Assembly (NCBI GenBank): GCA_900313845.1
Contig: OMTC01000050.1
Coordinates: forward strand, 1 to 8,955
Direction: 5' to 3'
Origin: an uncultured Prevotellaceae bacterium
Lineage (GTDB): Bacteria > Bacteroidota > Bacteroidia > Bacteroidales > Bacteroidaceae
DNA length: 8,955 bases
Numbering within the stretch: position 1 is the first letter of the stretch; each line of letters begins with the position of its first letter. Shown here piece after piece: positions 5,188 to 8,955 of the stretch. The position numbers and the translations under genes were made by a program. The notes below the pieces were generated by a model, which worked only from the letters and a program-made list of their open reading frames with translations, had not been told where the DNA came from and did no database searches.

Positions 5188-5880
5188 ATGAGTAAACTTA
5201 CAAAAAATCAGAAGACAGTTGCTGGTAAGATTGAGGCAGGGAAGGCTTACACTTTGAGTGAGGCTGCAGAATTGGTGAAGGAGATTACTTTCACAAAATT
5301 TGATGCTTCTGTTGATATCGACATGCGTCTGGGTGTTGACCCACGCAAGGCAAATCAGATGGTTCGTGGTGTGGTATCACTTCCTAACGGTACTGGTAAG
5401 CAAGTTCGTGTTCTCTGTTTGTGTACTTCCGACCAGGAGGCTGCTGCAACAGAAGCTGGTGCTGACTACGTAGGTCTTGATGATTATATCGAGAAGATTA
5501 AGGGCGGTTGGACAGACGTTGATGTCATCATCACTATGCCTTCATGCATGGGTAAGATTGGTGCTCTCGGTCGTATCCTCGGTCCTCGTGGTTTGATGCC
5601 AAACCCAAAGAGTGGTACTGTGACAATGGACGTAGCTAAGGCTGTACGCGAAGTAAAGCAAGGTAAGATTGACTTCAAGGTAGATAAGACTGGTATTGTT
5701 CACGCTTCAATCGGAAAGGTATCTTTCGATGCTCAGAAGATTAAGGAGAACGCTCAGGAGTTCATCAACACTATCATCAAGTTGAAGCCATCTACCGCAA
5801 AAGGTACATACATCAAGAGCATTTATCTTTCAAGTACAATGAGCAAGGGTGTCAAGGTTGACCCTAAATCTGTTGAATAA
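5188..5880 (+). CDS. rplA: Large ribosomal subunit protein uL1
   Basis: This complete 230-residue uL1 has the family signature around 120-140 (IGALGRILGPRGLMPNPKSG), followed by the RNA-binding stretch IDFKVDKTGIVHASIGKVSF (161-180). uL1 forms the mobile L1 stalk that moves deacylated tRNA out of the E site. In other bacteria it represses its own operon by binding a copy of its 23S rRNA target in the mRNA. The gaps before rplK and rplA here are short, and I could not identify such a site by eye. rplJ starts 17 nt after the stop. No Shine-Dalgarno precedes the ATG. Confidence 0.97.
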   Translation: MSKLTKNQKTVAGKIEAGKAYTLSEAAELVKEITFTKFDASVDIDMRLGVDPRKANQMVRGVVSLPNGTGKQVRVLCLCTSDQEAAATEAGADYVGLDDYIEKIKGGWTDVDVIITMPSCMGKIGALGRILGPRGLMPNPKSGTVTMDVAKAVREVKQGKIDFKVDKTGIVHASIGKVSFDAQKIKENAQEFINTIIKLKPSTAKGTYIKSIYLSSTMSKGVKVDPKSVE

Positions 5881-5897
5881 TAAAAATAGACTGAATC

Positions 5898-6419
5898 ATG
5901 AAGAAAGAAGATAAAAGCTTATTAATTGACCAGCTTGTACAGACTCTTGGTGAGTATCCACATTTCTATCTTGTTGACGTGACTGGCTTGGACAGTGCAA
6001 CAACAAGTGCTCTCCGTAGAGAATGCTTCCAGAATGATGTGAAGCTTCAAGTTGTAAAGAACACTCTCTTTGAGAAGGCTCTTGAGAAGGTTGAGGGTGA
6101 TTTTGCTGCTCTTCAGACTGCTCTCAAGGGTAATACAGGTATCATGTTCTGCCAGACAGCTAACGTTCCTGCTAAGCTTATCAAGAAGTTTGGAAAGACT
6201 CACAATGATATGCCAGGTCTCAAGGCTGCTTATGCAGAGGAAAGTGTTTATGTAGGTGCAGATCAGCTCGACGCACTTTGTGCAATCAAGAGCAAGAACG
6301 AACTCATTGCAGAGGTTGTTTCAGCTCTCGAAGGTCCAATCAACGGTGTCCTCTCGGGTATCGATGGTGGTACTACTATTCATGGATTGCTTGATGCAAT
6401 CGAAGAAAAAAACGCTTAA
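5898..6419 (+). CDS. rplJ: Large ribosomal subunit protein uL10
   Basis: This complete 173-residue uL10 has the globular rRNA-binding N-terminal domain, including YLVDVTGLDSATTSALRREC and VVKNTLFEKAL, and ends in a helical tail that recruits bL12 dimers (NELIAEVVSALEGPINGVLSGI, then HGLLDAIEEKNA). It joins the bL12 stalk to uL11 and 23S rRNA. The start is only 17 nt behind rplA, which leaves no space for the long kink-turn leader that lets L10 repress rplJ in E. coli and Bacillus. rplL follows after 78 nt. No Shine-Dalgarno is seen. Confidence 0.96.
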   Translation: MKKEDKSLLIDQLVQTLGEYPHFYLVDVTGLDSATTSALRRECFQNDVKLQVVKNTLFEKALEKVEGDFAALQTALKGNTGIMFCQTANVPAKLIKKFGKTHNDMPGLKAAYAEESVYVGADQLDALCAIKSKNELIAEVVSALEGPINGVLSGIDGGTTIHGLLDAIEEKNA

Positions 6420-6445
6420 TTAGCGTGTCTCCCTCAAAGGGTTTC
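6412..6445 (+). other. Two small stem-loops between rplJ and rplL
   Basis: ACGCT-TAATT-AGCGT (6412-6426) includes the rplJ stop codon in its loop. It is followed by CCCT-CAA-AGGG (6431-6441) and TTTC. Both are too short, and the T-run too weak, for a convincing terminator. They could tune the ratio of uL10 to bL12, which is needed in four- to sixfold excess. Confidence 0.35.
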
Positions 6446-6497
6446 AATTATTATTAAAAACAAAGAAAACAAATAACCATTAAAATTTTTGAATAAA

Positions 6498-6872
6498 ATG
6501 GCAGATATTAAAGCTATTGCTGAAGAATTGGTAAATTTGACAGTAAAGGAAGTAAGTGAACTTAAGGCTCTCCTTAAGGACGAGTACGGTATTGAGCCTG
6601 CTGCTGCAGCTGTTGCTGTTGCTGCTGGTCCTGCAACTGGTGAAGCAGCTGTTGAGGAAAAGACATCTTTCGATGTTGTTCTCAAGAGCGCAGGTGCTGC
6701 TAAGCTTCAGGTTGTGAAGGCAGTGAAGGAAGCTGCTGGTCTTGGTCTTAAGGAAGCTAAGGACCTCGTTGACGCTGCTCCTACAAACATCAAGGAAGGT
6801 GTTGACAAGGCTACTGCTGAAGCACTCAAGGCTGCTCTCGAGGCTGCTGGTGCTGAGGTTGAAATCAAGTAA
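6498..6872 (+). CDS. rplL: Large ribosomal subunit protein bL12 (L7/L12)
   Basis: This 124-residue acidic stalk protein has the N-terminal dimerisation domain at 1-31 (IKAIAEELVNLTVKEVSELKALL), an Ala/Val/Gly-rich flexible hinge at about 34-51, and a C-terminal factor-binding domain at 55-124 with the conserved FDVVLKSAGAAKLQVVKAVK and GLGLKEAKDLVDAAP. It is the multi-copy ribosomal protein that recruits EF-Tu, EF-G and other GTPases. The ATG at 6498 gives the family-standard MADIKAIAEEL start. A longer reading from TTG at 6489 would add three residues with no support. A strong terminator follows 23 nt after the stop. Confidence 0.97.
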   Translation: MADIKAIAEELVNLTVKEVSELKALLKDEYGIEPAAAAVAVAAGPATGEAAVEEKTSFDVVLKSAGAAKLQVVKAVKEAAGLGLKEAKDLVDAAPTNIKEGVDKATAEALKAALEAAGAEVEIK

Positions 6873-6895
6873 TCCCTACACTTCAATACTAATTT

Positions 6896-6933
6896 GGTTA
6901 AGAATCCTCAGGTTGAGGGTTCTTAACCTTTTT
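6896..6933 (+). terminator. Strong intrinsic terminator/attenuator after rplL
   Basis: GGTTAAGAATCCTC (6896-6909) pairs with GAGGGTTCTTAACC (6915-6928) over 14 positions with one G-T wobble and a five-base loop, followed directly by TTTTT. It is the best terminator in the window. E. coli has an attenuator at the same place that lowers rpoB expression relative to the ribosomal genes, and the same role is likely here. Confidence 0.9.
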
Positions 6934-6939
6934 GTGTCT

Positions 6940-6980
6940 TGTGCGCACGTGCGTATGCGTATATAAAAGGAAATACGCAC
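6940..6980. other. Alternating purine-pyrimidine tract with inverted repeat
   Basis: From 6940 to 6965 purines and pyrimidines alternate without a break for 26 bases, rich in CG, CA and TG steps, and include the palindrome GTGCGCAC (6941-6948). Such tracts can adopt left-handed Z-DNA under negative supercoiling. GTGCGTAT (6949-6956) also pairs with ATACGCAC (6973-6980), so the RNA could form an eight-pair hairpin. It lies just behind the rplL terminator in the 223-nt gap before rpoB. Confidence 0.6.
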
Positions 6981-7005
6981 ATTTAACCTCCTTTACCCCC
7001 TTTTA

Positions 7006-7054
7006 CGAGTAGAATTATTTCATCATAGGTAAAAAGAACAATCGATTCTACTTG
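7006..7054 (+). promoter_or_regulatory. Inverted repeat in the rpoB leader
   Basis: CGAGTAGAAT (7006-7015) pairs with ATTCTACTTG (7045-7054) with one wobble, enclosing a 29-base loop. A further AATTTTT-TTG-AAAAATT hairpin (7065-7081) lies 15 bases before the start codon. No consensus promoter was found between the rplL terminator and rpoB; the closest -7 match, TACTTGTG (7049-7056), lacks a -33 box. Confidence 0.4.
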
Positions 7055-7095
7055 TGTTTCTAAGAATTTTTTTGAAAAATTAACAATACATAGAG

Positions 7096-8955
7096 ATGTC
7101 TAAAATCGTAAACAATCGAGTTGACTTTTCCACTGTGAAGAATCCGGTTCCATATCCGGACTTCCTTGATGTGCAGCTTAAGTCGTTCCGTGACTTCCTT
7201 CAGCTGGACACTCCTCCAGAAAAGCGCAAGAATGATGGTCTCTACAAGGTGTTCGCAGAGAATTTCCCAATTCAGGACACCCGAAACAACTTCAGCCTTG
7301 AGTTTTTGGACTATTACATCGACGCTCCTCGCTACACCATTGAGGAATGTCTCGAACGTGGACTTACTTACAGTGTACCATTGAAGGCAAAACTGAAGCT
7401 TTCGTGCTCTGACCCTGACCATGTTGACTTCGATACAACAGTTCAGGATGTGTTCCTCGGCCCAATTCCTTACATGACCGACAACGGTACGTTTGTCATC
7501 AACGGTGCTGAACGTGTTGTGGTTTCTCAGCTCCACCGTTCACCAGGTGTGTTCTTCGGTTCCAGTGTACATGCCAATGGTACTCCTTTGTTCTCAGCTC
7601 GTATCATCCCATTCAAGGGTTCGTGGATTGAGTTTGCGACCGACATCAACAACGTGATGTATGCTTACATCGACCGTAAGAAGAAGTTGCCAGTAACCAC
7701 ACTCCTTCGTGCAATTGGTTACGAGTCGGATAAGGAAATCCTTCGTATCTTCAATCTTGCAGAAGAGGTGAAGGCAAACAAGACGAATCTGAAGAAGGTT
7801 CTCGGTCGTAAGTTGGCTGCACGCGTTTTGAAATCTTGGACTGAGGATTTCGTTGATGAAGAAACAGGTGAAGTTGTTTCCATCGAACGAAACGTCACAG
7901 TGATTGAACGTGAGACAGTCCTGGAAGAAGAACATATCGACCTCATCCTTGAAACAGGAGTGGAATATATCCTCGTTCACAAGGAAGAGACCACTGCATC
8001 AGACTATGCAATTATTTTCAACACACTCGCAAAGGACCCAAGCAATTCTGAGAAAGAAGCTGTTGTTTACATCTATCGTCAGCTCCGCAATGCAGACCCT
8101 GCTGATGACGCTTCTGCTCGCGAAGTCATCAATAACCTGTTCTTCTCTGAAAAGCGTTATGATTTGGGTGAGGTAGGTCGTTACCGCATCAACAAGAAGT
8201 TGGGCTTGAACACCGACCCAGGCATCCGTGTGTTGACAAAAGAAGATATAATCGAAATCATCAAGTACCTCGTTGAGTTGGCAAATTCAAAGGCTGTAGT
8301 TGATGATATCGACCACTTGAGCAATCGTCGCGTTCGTACCGTTGGCGAGCAGCTCTCCAACCAGTTCGCTATTGGTTTGGCACGTATGAGCCGTACCATT
8401 CGCGAGCGTATGAATGTACGTGACAACGAAGTGTTCACACCAACAGAACTGATTAACGCCAAGACCATTTCCAGCGTTATCAACTCGTTCTTTGGTACTA
8501 ACGCACTCTCTCAGTTCATGGACCAGACCAACCCACTCGCTGAGGTGACTCACAAACGTCGTCTTTCCGCCCTCGGTCCTGGTGGTCTTTCTCGTGAGCG
8601 TGCCGGCTTCGAAGTTCGTGACGTACACTATACTCACTATGGACGTCTTTGTCCTATTGAGTCTCCTGAAGGTCCAAACATTGGTCTGATTTCTTCTCTT
8701 TGCGTTTATGCGAAGATCAACAATCTCGGTTTCATCGAGACTCCTTACCGCAAGGTAAACGATAGTGTTGTGGATATTGATCCAGAACATATTCTTTATA
8801 TGTCCGCAGAGGAAGAAGAGGCAAAGATCATTGGTCAGGGAAATGCACCACTCACCGAGGATGGTCATTTCATCCGCAAGGTCGTTAAGTGTCGTAAAGA
8901 TGCCGACTATCCAGTGGTTCCACCTGCACAGGTTGACCTCGTGGATGTGGCTCCA
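7096..8955 (+). CDS. rpoB: RNA polymerase beta subunit, N-terminal 620 codons (partial)
   Basis: The reading frame is open from ATG 7096 to the right edge, roughly half of a typical beta subunit. Residues 1-460 cover the protrusion and lobe region, including the family start YPDFLDVQLKSFRDFL and NGAERVVVSQLHRSPGVFF. The rifampicin-binding fork follows with LSQFMDQTNPL, THKRRLSALGPGGL and CPIESPEGPNIGLI. The residues most often changed in resistant mutants are the sensitive type: Gln473, Asp476, His486, Arg489, Ser491 and Leu493, matching E. coli 513, 516, 526, 529, 531 and 533. The constant offset of 40 shows a shorter N-terminal half than in E. coli. The gene is separated from rplL by a terminator and a 160-nt leader. 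No Shine-Dalgarno is present. rpoC would be expected downstream. Confidence 0.97.
   Translation, partial: MSKIVNNRVDFSTVKNPVPYPDFLDVQLKSFRDFLQLDTPPEKRKNDGLYKVFAENFPIQDTRNNFSLEFLDYYIDAPRYTIEECLERGLTYSVPLKAKLKLSCSDPDHVDFDTTVQDVFLGPIPYMTDNGTFVINGAERVVVSQLHRSPGVFFGSSVHANGTPLFSARIIPFKGSWIEFATDINNVMYAYIDRKKKLPVTTLLRAIGYESDKEILRIFNLAEEVKANKTNLKKVLGRKLAARVLKSWTEDFVDEETGEVVSIERNVTVIERETVLEEEHIDLILETGVEYILVHKEETTASDYAIIFNTLAKDPSNSEKEAVVYIYRQLRNADPADDASAREVINNLFFSEKRYDLGEVGRYRINKKLGLNTDPGIRVLTKEDIIEIIKYLVELANSKAVVDDIDHLSNRRVRTVGEQLSNQFAIGLARMSRTIRERMNVRDNEVFTPTELINAKTISSVINSFFGTNALSQFMDQTNPLAEVTHKRRLSALGPGGLSRERAGFEVRDVHYTHYGRLCPIESPEGPNIGLISSLCVYAKINNLGFIETPYRKVNDSVVDIDPEHILYMSAEEEEAKIIGQGNAPLTEDGHFIRKVVKCRKDADYPVVPPAQVDLVDVAP

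Noticed and set aside
6489..6497. Upstream TTG start for rplL
   Set aside because: It would add three residues not found in bL12; the ATG at 6498 gives the standard N-terminus.
6891..6898. TAATTTG near the rplL terminator as a promoter box
   Set aside because: The spacer within the box is one base instead of two, no -33 box is present, and the transcript would run straight into the terminator.
8287..8868. Minus-strand frame of 193 codons
   Set aside because: It is antisense to the conserved rifampicin region of rpoB and shows no protein-family features.

Overview
The window is a core housekeeping locus from a member of the Bacteroidales, most likely Prevotella or a close relative. Three things point there. 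The promoters follow the Bacteroidota pattern (TTTG, 19 bp, TAnnTTTG). Almost no gene has a Shine-Dalgarno sequence. The gene order is rpsU - xerC-like - hpf - tRNAs - tuf - tRNA-Trp - secE - nusG - rplK - rplA - rplJ - rplL - rpoB. The genus is inferred from general resemblance, not from a database search. Every gene lies on the plus strand.

Layout. Positions 1-436 hold no convincing gene. They contain a large imperfect palindrome (7-64), a terminator-like hairpin (157-203) that probably ends a gene lying upstream, an A/T-rich hairpin (223-258), and a consensus promoter (286-316) followed by a structured leader for rpsU (437-628, bS21). A second, weaker promoter (near 822-829) precedes a complete XerC/XerD-type recombinase (857-1756), which is followed 12 nt later by hpf (1769-2059, short ribosome hibernation factor). 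A textbook promoter at 2088-2118 starts the tRNA-Thr(UGU) - tRNA-Tyr(GUA) - tRNA-Thr(GGU) - tuf unit. A long hairpin terminator lies between tuf and tRNA-Trp. secE and nusG follow, then another terminator that overlaps the nusG stop codon, and then the tightly spaced rplK-rplA-rplJ-rplL genes. A strong terminator or attenuator at 6896-6933 and an unusual leader separate rplL from rpoB, of which the window holds the first 620 codons (7096-8955, open at the right edge).

How they fit together. Nearly everything serves translation or transcription. bS21, uL11, uL1, uL10 and bL12 build the ribosome, and the last three together with uL11 form its mobile stalks, where EF-Tu and other factors act. 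HPF parks idle ribosomes, and SecE anchors the protein-export channel. NusG and RpoB belong to the transcription machinery, and NusG can link RNA polymerase to the ribosome. The terminators after tuf, nusG and rplL suggest that expression is stepped down or tuned between blocks rather than being one uniform transcript.

I see no novel defence, mobile or biosynthetic system. The points that deserve a second look are non-coding: a perfect Shine-Dalgarno in front of nusG alone, a dyad that exactly fills a promoter spacer, a 26-bp alternating purine-pyrimidine tract in the rpoB leader, the rpsU leader fold, and the palindrome at the left end.
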